NCBI RefSeq assembly: GCF_011397635.1
Contig: NC_064754.1
Location: forward strand, 28,500,543-28,564,542
Length of the DNA stretch: 64,000 nucleotides
DNA from: Epinephelus fuscoguttatus
Taxonomy: Eukaryota; Chordata; Actinopteri; Perciformes; Serranidae
Direction of reading: 5' to 3'
In this document: positions 1 to 12,031 of the stretch, piece by piece
Layout of the letters: each line of letters opens with the position of its first letter
Position numbering within the stretch: the stretch's first letter is position 1
Notes under the pieces: model-generated
The model's database searches: none
What the model was told of the DNA's origin: nothing
Seen by the model: the letters and a program-made list of their open reading frames with translations, nothing else
Translations under genes and position numbers: made by a program

Positions 1-1625
1 ATGTAACAGATTTGTGGTGTGGCAAAACATACAATACTAACATTTTTCTGGGGATGGGTTGGGCACTTGGCAAAGTTGTCCACCAACATGAACGCTGGTG
101 GACACTGAATGCGGTGTTTATTTAACAACAATTTATGGCCTCAAAAATGACCACTGAGTTGAACCCAAACGTCTGACAGTTCAACAGAAAGCGATTATGA
201 GCTTTGTCAGACTGGTATTTACCGCAGAGCTATTGTATGGGGAGGCTTTTCTGTTTCCATCCCTAGGTGTCAGTTTGTAGCTTTCCAGATGCTTTCTCTT
301 TTGTCAAACACATGCATAGTCAATAGATGCACACACACCAATGATTTATTTATTTATTTATATCTATTGTTGCGATGGGAATATGGTTCGGAGGACATCT
401 ATTTCTCTGAGAGATTCGGTGTGTGTATGTGTTATGTGTGTGTGGCAGCCAGCTATGTGAATGGGGTTCAATAATGAGAAATGCTTATCAACCCTCTACA
501 GCCTGTCAGCTCGCTGCTATTAGCTGTTACCCCAACAATCCTACAGGTAGGCCAAGAGTGCTCGTATTGATTCCAAACATTCCTATTTGTCCCCGCAGGA
601 GGGGAGCAATCAGCAGACGGATTTAGTTGATTAGGATTATGGGAAGTAATTTGTGCAGGAAATAAGTGGGCATTTTTAAGGGCTCTATTAATATTGCGAA
701 ATTAGTTTTCTTATTACCTGGGATGAACTTGCTGTTTGAATGTAAATCACTGTTTATGCGATTGGAACGAGGACGAGAGGGAGATTTTTAGGGAAGCCGA
801 GAAACAGTTTGTCGAGCTGAGGTGGAGAGAGGAGAGAGCATGAGTGAACAAGAAATTCAGGAGCAGTTATTTCCTTCCACACACACTCACTCACTCATTC
901 TCATCAGCAGTATAATCCTCGCTGAGGGTGCTTTCCATATCACTGGGTGGCTTTTGCTGCACAGAGACGCATTTTAGCATAATACTAACAAGAACCTTGA
1001 CAATTAGTTAGACAGGAGAGGGGACACGGGGGCACAGTGGCAGCAGGGCAGCGTGCAGAGTAAAGACGTGAATAAAAAGCTGGGAGAAATAGAGGAACAG
1101 GAGACTATGGAGAGGAGGTGGAACTGGGACATCAGCTGTGTGACTCTAGAAAGCTTTAATTACTTTCCTTTCTTTTTACTTTGCAATGATCAGTGCTTAG
1201 AGGAAGTGGATCAAAGCCCTATTTTACTAATGAGACTTGCATGAATTTACACTTAGATGTGTTAATACACAAGTACTCAGCATTTGAATGGCATCATGAA
1301 GTAAATATAGTTGTTAAGAAATTTCTACAGGCAACATACACTCAGTGACCAATTTATTAGGAACACCTTTACAGTATAATGCAGTCCAGTACTTTGACAA
1401 ATTTATAGCATTCAGTTTTTGGTAACATTATCAGAAATGCCTTAATTCAATTGTATCTTTATTACTGGTCATAGTTAAATAGGTGGTGTTGCAGTGGACC
1501 GCATTATATTGGGAGATGTTTGTAACTTTTTTCCATAACATTTAGGGGGTAGAATAAAATATATAATATGAGGTATAATTAGATTTATACATTTACGACA
1601 ACTTCAACAAAAGACGAACATTATA
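1..1625. other. Intergenic, no gene recognised
   Basis: AT-rich DNA with only short chance ORFs. A few low-complexity patches (CACACACTCACTCACTCATT near 880-900; TTTATTTATTTATTTA near 345). No exon-like segment with paired splice sites was convincing. Conserved regulatory DNA could be present but cannot be seen from one sequence. Confidence 0.6.
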
Positions 1626-1950
1626 AATCAGAATCAGACAAGGATTTATTGCCAAGTAGGTTTGCACTGACAAGGAATTTGCTTTGGTTATGTGGTGTAT
1701 TCATAAAACATACAATAAACATTAAGAGGAATAAAATAATGCAAAGTACTGCAACACTCAAAACATATGGAATAGAAAAATTACAATAAAAATAATATGA
1801 CACATACTTTTGAAAAGTATTATAACATAAACGTGCAGTGTAGCCATTTCAGAATAAGCTATACAGCCTTGTGCAGGAGGTGCAAAAATATTACGCAGGC
1901 AATTAGCAAAAGTTCCCACTGGTGCAAATATTCCAACATATGTGTTAATG
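1626..1950 (-). repeat. Teleost non-LTR 3'-end-type repeat, antisense
   Basis: The + strand starts AATCAGAATCAGACAAGG followed by TTTATTGCCAAGTAGG and then a run of AT-rich sequence with GTGCAGGAGGTGCAAA. Read on the - strand this ends in an ATTCTGATT tail after an A-rich 3' end, the form of a widely dispersed fish repeat. The upstream limit is a guess. Confidence 0.5.
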
Positions 1951-2049
1951 TAACACACACAGACAATGTCTTTTGGGGTTTTATCATATGTTATGGATTT
2001 GAAACTGGAATGTATTCTACTCCTGTAAGTTTTCAAAACCTCTCAAACA

Positions 2050-3684
2050 TATTACAGGGCATGTTTGGGCTAAACTACACACTATATAACATAATAAGGT
2101 TAAATCCATTTGTTAGCTTATATTAGCTTACTAGCTATTAGCAAAAGACAGTGTGATATACCTTTATTTATACAGTATATGACTGCACCACAAAGCCAAA
2201 ACACTGTATTTATTTGGTCAGTGGTTTTACCATAAAAATAGAGTTTAAAATTTACAATAATCACAAATGAAAGCTCAAAACTAAGCCACAGAAAGAATTA
2301 GCTCTAACTAGCGAGCTAAAACAAGATAGCAAACTATATAGAAGTTGAAGCTAGCTGGGGAGATAGCCACTACTAACCTAGCTGAATCTAAATGCACTTT
2401 TCTTTTCTTTTTCTTTTTTTCAAAGCTCTCTTTGTAATTGAGAAATATCAAATTTGATGAACTGACTTCTTTGTAATTCAGATTTTTATTCCACATAACT
2501 AAATGTAACTATCATAGCTAAAAACTGAATCACTTAGGCTGAGAGATAACTAACTTAGCTCAGCTGGTAGAAGTAGCTGCCATCCTAACTTTTAAAACTA
2601 GTATGTATGTGGGATGTGGTTAAGTTGGGGTAAAATATTCAGACTTATTATGAAAAATAAATAAAAAATAATACAAAACAGTGCATTACAACTTTTCTGT
2701 TACACTGTTTGTCAGCTATCCTGAAAACATTGAACTTCACTATTTCTGTAGTTACTGCTCTCTTTTTAAGTTAGATTCGTTAACTGTTATTCAAATAACA
2801 AGTATGTCAAAGTTCTGCTGATAAGAAGTTGATTGGCTTCATTCTGTTTGCTGGTACATGAATGTTTGGTCCAAAGCTTCTCATTCTGGTGCTAATTATG
2901 TGTATTTTTGGGGGGTAAGATCTCACTGGATTGGATAACAGCTGCCGCAGAGGATTGAGAGTGTGACAGTGAAACATGTATATGTGATTTTCAGGCAGAT
3001 GACAGACAGACAGAAGGGCTCCTCGAGAGGACATACAACTTTAACAGGATTGGAAATGGTACCGACCAGCTGTAAGAGGTAAGAGAGAAAGAGCAGGGGA
3101 TGAGAGTCAAAGTGGGAGGAAGGAGGGGTGGCGACTCAAGGAGCAGTGTTGCTAGATCAGTTTGAGAAGGAATTAACTGTCATTTAGCCACAAAGTTGAC
3201 CAAAGGACACGTCCGTGTTTGCTGCAACAGCTTGGAGAGACGGATAAGCAGGGTGAAAACAATGGTGGGGAAAAGGAACAAGCTTTGGGATGAATGAAGC
3301 CGTTAAACACATCATCAAACGCTACAGGCACAGCAGGGGGCCTCGGGATACAACCGTCTGAGAGATGGGTGGTGTGGGTGTGTGCATGTGTGTGTATAGT
3401 TTTGTATTGGCCCAATAAACCATCCATCTGCAGGGAGAGGAGAACAGTGGATGCGGGGAACGGGTGGGGGGGGGGTTACAAGACTCTTTATGCTCCATAT
3501 TTACACCCCTTTCAAATGCACAGACCGACAGATACACAGTCCTGCCCAGAGGTTCTTTGATGCTTGTCGATACCGCTGCGTGATGATGTCATACGGCAGA
3601 GAGCAAGGGAGGGAGGCATGATCAAAGGAGAGAGGGAGGGATGAAGACGCAGGAGAGGATAACCAAGACAACAACGGGACAAAG
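2050..3684. other. Intergenic, AGCT-rich patches, no gene recognised
   Basis: 2100-2600 is rich in TTAGCT and CTAGC words, including a tRNA A-box-like TAGCTCAGCTGG at 2556-2567 without a B box. 3070-3660 is purine-rich with G runs (3467-3476). ORFs here are short and overlap each other on both strands, with no homology I recognise. Confidence 0.55.
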
Positions 3685-4341
3685 ATGGCGACTGCTCCTA
3701 CTATGGGACGTCCACTGGCGTCCAGACCTCCGAATCCCCAGGAGGAACCCTGGCCGTGCAGCAAGTGCATTCACTTCCCTTATTCTAACAGGATGACCAC
3801 CAGCATGACATACTGGAACCACCAAGCCAACCTCAGCCACCACTACCGCCGGGCTAGCACGGTAAGCCTTCCGTCTACCTTAGCCTTTCCTCCGCTGCCG
3901 TTAAACCATCAAACCCTCAACACCCCGATGTCTGGTTACCATCACTCCATCCCAAGTATTTATCATGAGTTGCCGTTCTTTCTAATAACACATTTTCTAC
4001 CCATTTTCTTCCTTTTTCTCAGCCCCTTTCATCATGGTCTTTTGGCTGTTAATATAGGCCTCTCTTTGCCATCAAAGGCAGCACATCAATTGCCTTGACT
4101 CCCAAGTGTATGTGTGAGGGCGAAAGAGAGAAAGGGAGAGAGGAGAAAAAAAGAAGAACACCATGTATCAAAGATCAAGGCACGCTTTCATGCCTGATTT
4201 TGGCCCTGGTCTGGTTTTGCTTTCCATCATCTTTCCATCCTCCCTTTTCTCCCTGTTCTAGGGCTGCAGACGCTCTCCGAACCCATCGACGTTTCCTCCC
4301 AGACCCTCAGTGGTCCAAATTCCACATTTGCTGAAAAATGA
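3685..4341 (+). CDS. Possible small two-exon gene of unknown function (exons 3685-3861 and 4270-4341)
   Basis: The ATG at 3685 has a strong context (ACAAAGATGGCG) and opens 59 codons whose make-up looks coding (PWPCSKCIHFPYSN, MTYWNHQANLSHHYRRAST) before a good donor ACG/GTAAGC at 3861, phase 0. After a pyrimidine-rich tract, the acceptor CTGCAG at 4269 opens a second segment, TLSEPIDVSSQTLSGPNSTF, stopping at TGA 4339-4341; together 82 residues. AATAAA occurs at 4966-4971. I do not recognise the protein. It has a CxxC pair and a PKA-like RRAS motif but no signal peptide or membrane segment. An alternative last exon is 11204-11317, also phase 0; an acceptor at 4261 would give a different, less protein-like tail. 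Exon 1 is more secure than what follows. Confidence 0.35.
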
Positions 4342-6545
4342 AATACGACGCTTTTGTGGGGAAATAGGGGAAAAGCAAAGACATTTTTTTCTGGTTTTCT
4401 TTGAGAATATTCTGTAGCTTGCAGGCTACTGGGCCAGAGCTCTGCCCCAATGATGACAATACGTGAAACAATATTTGAATAAGCAGCAGGAGGGCAGGCA
4501 GCTAATCCACTGTGGCTAATCCAGTATTGGTGCAGGCCATATTGGTAGCTTGAGTATTCAGCCCCGTCACAATACACATCAGCAGGACGCCATGGCAGAT
4601 ATACTGACACTCTTACTACAGGCATGGCTGGGAAAGGCCAGCAGATGGATGGATAGGTGGATGGAAGGAAGGATGATATAGAGCCACATGAATGGACAAT
4701 TGCATGGATGGATGAAAACCCGTGATATTGATACAGTGATTTCTTTATTGCACGCATTGTCTTGCCGTCGAGTGTTACTTGGATTATTTCAAGGTAGAGA
4801 AAAATCTGTTGGATCAAGACAAAAATGGAGGTGTCGGACATAAGCTTCAATTGTCAGTGTCCTTGATAGCTCTGTGACATAGCTTTGTGTCTACATTTGA
4901 AGTCAGCACCAACAAAAACAGACCTGAAACATCAATTATCTCCCAACTCAATTAATGTCTAACATAATAAAGGGTTTCACTGTACAAGATTCTCCTTGTC
5001 CTTCGTTTTGGAGAATTCATAGCAGCCAAACAAAATACTTGTCTCCAATTAATTTACTTAAAGAGCAGAGGTCTGTTTCTCTTTCAAGAGGTATATAATG
5101 AAGATTTCACTCTCCACGAGCATCTAAATGGGTCTTTGTGCTGGGAGGCCCCCAAGAGATAAGCCTGTTTCTGACAGGCCTCCGTACAGACGCCCAAATC
5201 TGCTGTGGCAGCTGGAACAAAGGGACCCCTGAGCTGGACCAACACACTGACAAAAAGCTGCGGCTCACTAGTCCAAGGGGGCTGCCTCAATTTAAGAATT
5301 AATAACCTACTTTCATCTTCACTGGAAATGGTTGTTTACATCACATACTTGACAATATTTGGGACTCTTTGTCTTTTTATCGAAACTGTGCAAATAGATC
5401 AAACTGGCTAGCAAGGGTCATCAGTCAATGGATATAGATCAATCATGGTTGACTGTGTAATTAAGCAGTACCAGTTGCATTGTACTGCTTAATTTTCATT
5501 TTCTGCTACGGATACTTTTTAGCCAAAGCAGTTATTATCTTTGTATGTGTTACAAAAAATACTAACAGCAACATTTCATTGTGCAGTCCTGTATTGTATG
5601 ATGACATTAATTAAACCTTGAATTCTTGAACAATGCATGATATTAATCAAATCTACCACAGTGTGTATCATTTTATGAGGCATTATCAAAATATTTGTTG
5701 TGATATTATACATTCTCTGGAATTTCACTTGAGAAACTGAAAAAATACTTGAATAATCAAGGTAATTCATGATGTACATTGATGCAGAAATTATTCAAAA
5801 GTCCAAGATGGGCATAAAAATTCATTGATTTGCAACATTCTCCACAATAGGCTATTTTCACAAAAGGCATATTGATATGTCACAGTTGGAAACAGTACAG
5901 TGAATAATGAAATAAATAATGGCTGAATAACATTTAGCTGCTTCAGTTTTAGGGTCCTGCTATTGTGCATGCTGGCTCACTGTCACACTGCCGTCAAGCC
6001 ATCGTTATTAATGACATCTGTGCTTTTTCCTACAATGACAAGCCAAAATGTCACCTGTGATAAAGTACAATACAACCAGAGATATTTAAGGGAGGGGCAC
6101 CCCAGTGTAAACTATTTGGCAAAATCTCTTAAGGATGATTAATTTATTGTATATTAATACATGGCTTTGTTGAATACTCAATTCTGATTTGTCAAGTACA
6201 GCATTCTACAGTCTATTATTTAGAAACAGCAGACCGTTGATGGATGCAGTTCTGATCACAGACGTATAGCTAAAGCAGTAAAATCATTTTTAAATCAATA
6301 TTTTGTGTCAAATTATTGATCTCTTTAGTAAGAAGCCGTATACTAAGCGGGATAATGTATAGTGAGCAGGTTATTGTGAAATGAACCCAGACAGGCGATG
6401 TGGAGGGGTCTTGAATCATCCTTGAATCATCCAGGACTTCATTTAGAAATAATGACCCACTTGCTGTATATTATCCTTTACTTGTTTTGTGGTGAATATG
6501 TGTTGTTAAATTTCCCAACCCTAAAGACATACAAGATATCACAAG
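4342..6545. other. Non-coding stretch before a repeat cluster
   Basis: Contains a degenerate ATGGATGG-type simple repeat (about 4640-4712), AATAAA at 4966, a perfect 13 bp hairpin at 5459-5494, and otherwise AT-rich DNA. The 207-codon ORF on the - strand at 4227-4850 lacks any recognisable motif. Confidence 0.5.
5459..5494. repeat. Perfect 13 bp inverted repeat with 10 nt loop
   Basis: AATTAAGCAGTAC (5459-5471) is the exact reverse complement of GTACTGCTTAATT (5482-5494), separated by CAGTTGCATT. It lies in unique-looking DNA outside the recognised repeats. Confidence 0.7.
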
Positions 6546-6560
6546 CCTTGAAATCATCAT

Positions 6561-6744
6561 TATAATAATATTAAACTTTATTTATATAGCACCTTTCAAA
6601 ACACAGTTACAAAGTGCTGTACAGTAAAACTAAACACAATTAAAACACAAGAAGAATAAACCAAATAATGTGTCATAAAGTGTCATCTAAGCGCTTTGGG
6701 GTTGCTTGATGTATGAAAGGCACTATATAAATAAAGTTTGATTG

Positions 6745-6777
<33 letters not shown>

Positions 6778-7480
6778 CGAGTGAAAGATAAAATAAGGAA
6801 GGCCAAAGCTAAAATCAAGATAATAAATGGGAAATAACACCAATTAGATAGCAATGAAATAGACAAACAGCTCAAATAAAGTCTAGATATGCTTTCCGAT
6901 AGAAGTGCAATTTTAGGACAGACTTAAATGAAGCCAGTGACTAAGATAGCTTTATATCCTTGGGCAGGTCATTTCAGAGCCTTGTGGCCCTGCTTGCAAA
7001 AGCTCTGTCCCCTTTGGTCCTCAGCCTGGACTCTGGGACAAGCAGAAGACCTCTGCCCGAGAATCTCAAACTATGCAGAGGTTCATAAGGGACTAACAGG
7101 TCTGAACTGTAATCTGGAGTCAGGCCATGAGCAGCCTTAAACGTAATTAATAAGATTTTAAAGTCAATCCTTCAACAAACAGGGAGCCAATGTAAAGAGG
7201 CTACAACCAGTGTGATGTGGTTGTGCTTCTTGGTTTTGGTTAAAAGTCTTGTGGCTGAGTTCTGAACAATCTGATGTCGTTGCAAGGTTTTTTGATTAAG
7301 ACAGGAATAAAGGCTGTTACAATAATCAAGATGCAGGGAGATAAAAGCATGTACAACGGTTTCTGTATCTCTAAAAGTTGAATAGATCTTATTTTAGCAA
7401 TATTTCTGAGGTGATAGAAACATGATTTGACAAGTTTAGTGACATGCTGTTCAAAACAGGAATTACTACCTGACATGACG
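6561..7480 (-). mobile_element. Long dispersed teleost repeat in antisense, interrupted by a second element
   Basis: TTTATTTATATAGCACCTTTCAAAACACAG at the left (read antisense: AAGGTGCTATATAAATAAAG) is the usual 3' end of a common fish repeat whose body has phrases such as TTCAGAGCCTTGTGGCCC, GGGAGCCAATGTAAAGAGG and TTACAATAATCAAGATG. These follow in order at 6960-7340. The element is split at about 6668-6780 by a second copy of the same 3'-end type in the + direction. ORFs in it are repeat-derived. Confidence 0.6.
6668..6780 (+). mobile_element. LINE/SINE 3' end with GATT-repeat tail, inserted in the older repeat
   Basis: AAGCGCTTTGGGGTTGC is followed by AAGGCACTATATAAATAAAG and a (GATT)n tail at about 6739-6777. 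The conserved 3' end plus short tandem tail is typical of L2-type LINEs and the SINEs that borrow their 3' ends. Confidence 0.6.
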
Positions 7481-8960
7481 CCAAGATTAATGCTGCATAC
7501 AGGAAATGTATGTCAGAATTAACTTAAAGTCAGCTGAACACATGCTGAATATAACTGTTTTGACTGTGTTTGCTGATGATGTTGAAATCTAGTTTTAACT
7601 AAAAAGGAAGGTAATATCATACTTTAAACTAGGAATTAAAGTCTTACATGATGTCACAGTGTAACCTGACTTGATCCCGAAAGCCACAAAGAAAAAAATA
7701 GTCTTGAGTCCTGCCATCACTGCAAGGTTGCCAGGCAACCAGCAAACAGTCTGACTCATAATCTCCTGTAAAACCCACATTGCATCTTTTTAACACTTCA
7801 GTTTTTGTACGGATTTAATAAGGGTAGCGTTTTAATTACTGAGCTTTAGATTGGCTGGTTAGTGGATTTTGTTACCCTTGTTTGGACTGAGCCGGGCTTG
7901 CTGGTTCCTTGCCTCCAGTCTTTATGCTAAGCTCGATGACATTGAGTCAAGGTGCTTTGTTGCATGGTAACAAGTGCTTTAGCAACACTTCAATGGCGAA
8001 GTGGTGATAGTGTAGCTGGTCATGCTGTTGTGTGGTTGCTTGTAGTGCGAACACAGCATAAGGAGGCTTTCACATCAGGGACCTGGGCCCAAATCCATGT
8101 GCACTTGACCCCAAAGTCCAGTTCATTTGATTAGTTTGAACATGGTGTACCAAGAAACAGTCCATCGATCCATCCCTGGGTCCACTTGAAAAGGTGGTCT
8201 TGAGTATGCTTCATGTGTGCTCAGGTGCAGCTCCCATCAGGTGTGAAAACCAATTGTACCAGAACATGGAAGTGGACTGCTATTTAACTTGAGTTAACAG
8301 TCAGGGAGTAGAGGTGCAAAGGCATTTCTCAATGCCTCCAGTCTCCTCTGAGATCTGCATATGCGAGCAGCTCGAGCTGATCTCACCCTCTGGGTGATAA
8401 AGTAGTCGTGGGTGATAAAGTAGGAAGGCAGGCGAGTGGATCATTCTTGACATTGTCTCCAATTTATAAACAAACGTAGGCATAAGGCTAAGTTCGACTC
8501 CACTGTTTGGGTTTGGGATCTTAAGATTGGCATGCTTTCCTACGCTGCAGCGATAACATAAATAAATTTCATGTAGATGATGACGCAAGCGCACATGGAT
8601 ACGCACCAACATTACTAATGTGAAAGCTGAGTAGCAGGGGAGGGGAGAGACAATTGTACTCAGGCACAGTACGAATCATTCACACCTAATTTGAAAACGC
8701 CCTCAGCATACGATGTTGGTATGAGTGGTATCAACAATCTATTTTAACTCTTGGCAAGAAAGCAAATGAGCATATTTCAACACATCGTCTAGCTCTGATG
8801 ATTCATATAGATAGTTAGACAGATAGACAGACAGATATAGAAAGAGGAAGGGGAGCATGCGGCCAGGTGTATGAGTGCACCCCCCACACCCCCCCACCCC
8901 CAACCCCCCCTTCCGCGACTGATGACCTTTCTTCAGCTAAGAGCTCAGACCTCTGCTGTA

Positions 8961-8998
8961 CCCACACACATACACACACACACACACACACACATACA
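8961..8998. repeat. (CA)n microsatellite
   Basis: Runs of CA broken by two CATA units. Confidence 0.95.
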
Positions 8999-9186
8999 GA
9001 GCTGAGATTCATTATAGATTCATAAGTACCAACATGCCCCCAACCCCTCCTCACCAAGACATCATAAAGGTCAAGTTCATCTTCCTCAGTATTCTCTCTT
9101 TGTCTCCCCTCCCTCTCTCCTCATTGTCTCTGGGGGCACTGCAGCAACCATAACAACATCAGCCTGTTGCAGCAGGAACCTGTGTA

Positions 9187-9189
<3 letters not shown>

Positions 9190-9227
<38 letters not shown>
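9190..9227. repeat. (GT)n microsatellite
   Basis: Uninterrupted GT dinucleotide run of about 19 units. Confidence 0.97.
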
Positions 9228-9228
<1 letters not shown>

Positions 9229-9985
9229 GACTGTTGAGGATATAAGCCAAAGTGATATGAATACATTTCCATAATGAAGTGTGTTTAGCTTGGCATGTAA
9301 AGCCTGCCAATCAAACACACAGAGAAACATTTCATCATCATTTTCTCAGACAACCCTGCCTGTCCTCATAAGTGCCTGCTGAAAGGCTTTTCTAGACCTC
9401 TTGCTGAACACGCTGATTGTCAAAGACATTCAAATTGTTTCTAGATGTGTGGGCGATACTGACAGAAATACTGTATTTCTAATAACTCTGTGCAAAACAT
9501 CAATATTTTGCAATGAATACTGGTACACTCTATTTACATAAAAGAAAATCCTGATACAGAAAATCATTTATAATCTGTATATGACCAAGCAAATACATGC
9601 ATTTGTTGTTTCTTTCATTTCTGTGAGTGAAACAGTTCAATTAGTCCAGAATGATGCTTTGCTTGAGCCTAAATTTGCCTTTAAGACCCTGAGAACACAC
9701 AATTTAAAGCTATCTTACTAAACAGACCAAAATCCCATAATGTAATTATTCTAATGTCACCTTATCAATGTCGTATTTATATTGTTCCTCTCTTTTTGCC
9801 ATATGGTCCTCTCTAATGCGGAATTTATACTTAGGGGTGTAGGCTCTGCATCGACATGGAGCCTATGCCGTAGCCTGACGTGCACCTCCCCAGAAATGTA
9901 ACTACACGTCAGGATGACGCAGACCTCCAAACCATTTCCCTCAGTGGAAATGAAGCTTGTATTTACTTTAATTTCACAGATAATA

Positions 9986-10770
9986 ATAATAATAATCTTT
10001 ATTACGGACTCAAATGGTCCACACACACATACACACAATCATTACATACATTTAAAATACATCATTAAAAATAAAAAAATATACTTTCATATCAGTAATT
10101 CATCACTGTTTGTTCAAAAAGAGGTGCAAGCTATCATACCAATGCTTTCGAAGCCTGGATGTGAACCGATAGCCCATCATAGGGCAGGTTAAGGCCATAA
10201 TAATGCTATTTTCTGACAAATCCAGTCGACACATAAAATTAAACATTAACTTTCGTAACAGTGCCTGACATGTTGGTACATTAGAGTACACAAATAACTG
10301 GCTGGCAATGTGCCACCTGGGAACACGGAGCAACAGCCTCATGGCATCATTATATGCCACTCTAAGCCTCTGCATACTTTTCACTCTGTAAGAGGACCAG
10401 AGATGAGCTGTATACAGCGAGGTGACATAAGCCCTGAACAGAGCACATTTAACATCTGCAGAGCACATAGAAAATTTCCTCAACAACGTATTGGCCTGTG
10501 CATATATTTTATAGCATTGACGACGGATGTCACTGTCATCCATAAGATCATCTGAGAAGACATGTCCAAGATATTTCAATTCCTTCAACATGTCTAAGGA
10601 TCCATCTGAAAGGTGGAAGGCAGGAAAAAATGATTTCTTGTCCTCTCTAGATCTCACAACTATGACTTTACTTTTTTTGGCATTATAGTTAATGTTAAAT
10701 TTTCTGCCATATTGTGTGCATATCAGTTGTATTGTATTGTTGCAGATAAGCAACTATAAATCGAGAAGAC
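9986..10770 (-). mobile_element. 5'-truncated non-LTR retrotransposon (LINE) with RT C-terminal fragment and TTA-repeat tail
   Basis: The - strand has an open frame at 10753-10103 (216 codons) that reads like the end of a LINE reverse transcriptase: KKSKVIVV, LKYLGHVFSDDL, ALFRAYVTSLYTAHLWSSY, RVAYNDAMRLLLRVPRW and LRKHWYDSL. It is followed by a 3' UTR ending GAGTCCGTAATAAAG and a (ATT)n tail at 9988-10003. The catalytic YxDD part is missing, so this is a 5'-truncated, dead copy. The clade (CR1, RTE-X, Nimb or related) is not certain. Confidence 0.75.
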
Positions 10771-11203
10771 AATATAGCCTCCAATAAAATAGCATTTTAA
10801 GTCTTGCGTGTGATTTATCCTTCAGAGATTTATACTTCGGGATTTATCCTGGCTTCATATGAGAAGAGGAAACCTCTGCTCATTGCTAGGCTAACTTATA
10901 CAATGTAAAATGCCATAGGCTTGTGCTAAAAACATTAGCATGTTGTATTTGTTTGGAAAACGTGTTTAGTACAAGACAGTTGTTTTGTCGGTGAATCTTG
11001 TGAGTTGTAATGGAGACAAATTGTGCACCGTTACCTTTTTAAATGTTGCTGTTGTCCCTGGTTTTATATGAGAAGAGGAAAAGATTGCTGGCCGGGATTT
11101 TTAATGTGACATAAACCTGATATAAATGAGAGCTACAGCTTGGATGTGAGTACATGTCTACAGTTCTGTTTGGTTTCTGGAAGCTTGTTTTTCTGTTCCC
11201 CAG

Positions 11204-11317
11204 GTTCAGATTACTATGGAAGAACTGTCCATCCACAAGTGGACAGAGATGAGGATGGATGTCTGGACCTCACCTGAGCCACCTGACCCTGCCTTCTCCA
11301 CATGGGACAGCTAGCCT
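11204..11317 (+). CDS. Exon-like segment, possible terminal coding exon
   Basis: A pyrimidine-rich tract with CCCCAG ends at 11203. The next 36 codons are open and protein-like (TMEELSIHKWTEMRMDVWT, then SPEPPDPAFSTWDS) and end in TAG at 11315-11317. Its phase 0 fits the donor at 3861, so it could be an alternative last exon of the candidate gene at 3685. No AATAAA follows within 250 bases. I do not recognise the sequence. Confidence 0.25.
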
Positions 11318-11553
11318 GTGTGACTTACAGGAGGCATGGTAAACCACTTTAATCACTGCACATCATGGTTTGATTTAGAGGTCTTCGTTCATCAAAATTG
11401 TATTCTTGTAGTTTTTTTTCTGTAATCCTATACGGCTCAATTTGACTCTGTAGAACTGAAGAGACTTGGCTGGATTTAACCTTTAACTTGTGCTGCTATT
11501 CTTGATTTTCTGTAGAAATAAGTGTTAAAAACAATGAGCCACATTCATTTCTT

Positions 11554-11965
11554 TAAAGCTGTAGTTGGTAACTTTCATAAAATTAACTTTCTGTCAAATT
11601 TGCTGAAACTGTCACTATATCCACACAGCAGCATACGAGACAGATAATCTGTGGGGGGAAAAATCATCAAAATATGTTTCTTAAAGCATTTGAGGCAAGA
11701 AACAGGCAATGCAGTAGCAGAGTCTTGATTCATATTTCATCAGCACTGCTTAGTTTGACAGTTTGACCACAGTTCACCAGCAATAATTGACACAGTTGGC
11801 TTCTGCGTGCCAGACTCCTTGCTTTTGATTGGTTGTTTAACTTTAGCTGAGATCCTGGCAAATGACCTTACAAGCATTAAAACGAGGAGAATGAACGTGA
11901 TTTTTTTTTTCACAGATTATATAATACAAAAGCTATTCTCATGAAAGTAACCAGCTGTAGCTTTA
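11554..11965. mobile_element. MITE with 25 bp terminal inverted repeats
   Basis: The left end TAAAGCTGTAGTTGGTAACT (11554 on) and right end AGTAACCAGCTGTAGCTTTA (to 11965) match as inverted repeats at 21 of 25 positions. No transposase is inside. A second copy in the opposite direction is at about 55928-56413. Confidence 0.75.
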
Positions 11966-12031
11966 AGCATTGTAATTAACTGAGGGTCAAAGGTCATTCT
12001 TGAGCTTGGAAAAAGCAAGTGGTGGGATAGT

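Larger units (their letters stand above)
7481..9980. other. Intergenic with MITE fragments and microsatellites
   Basis: 7862-7932 resembles one arm of the fold-back element found at 31735-31800 (CCAGTCTTTATGCTAAGCT). 8160-8240 and 9820-9940 resemble dispersed fish repeats (the latter with GCCTGACGTGCACCTCCCC and ATGTAACTACACGTC). C-runs occur at 8880-8910. No gene was recognised. Confidence 0.45.

Noticed and set aside
4227-4850. 207-codon ORF on the - strand
   Set aside because: No recognisable domain, composition resembles random AT-rich DNA, and part of it is the reverse of a GGAT simple repeat. No splice or promoter support.
10310-10555. 81-codon + strand ORF
   Set aside because: Antisense shadow of the LINE reverse transcriptase fragment at 10103-10753.
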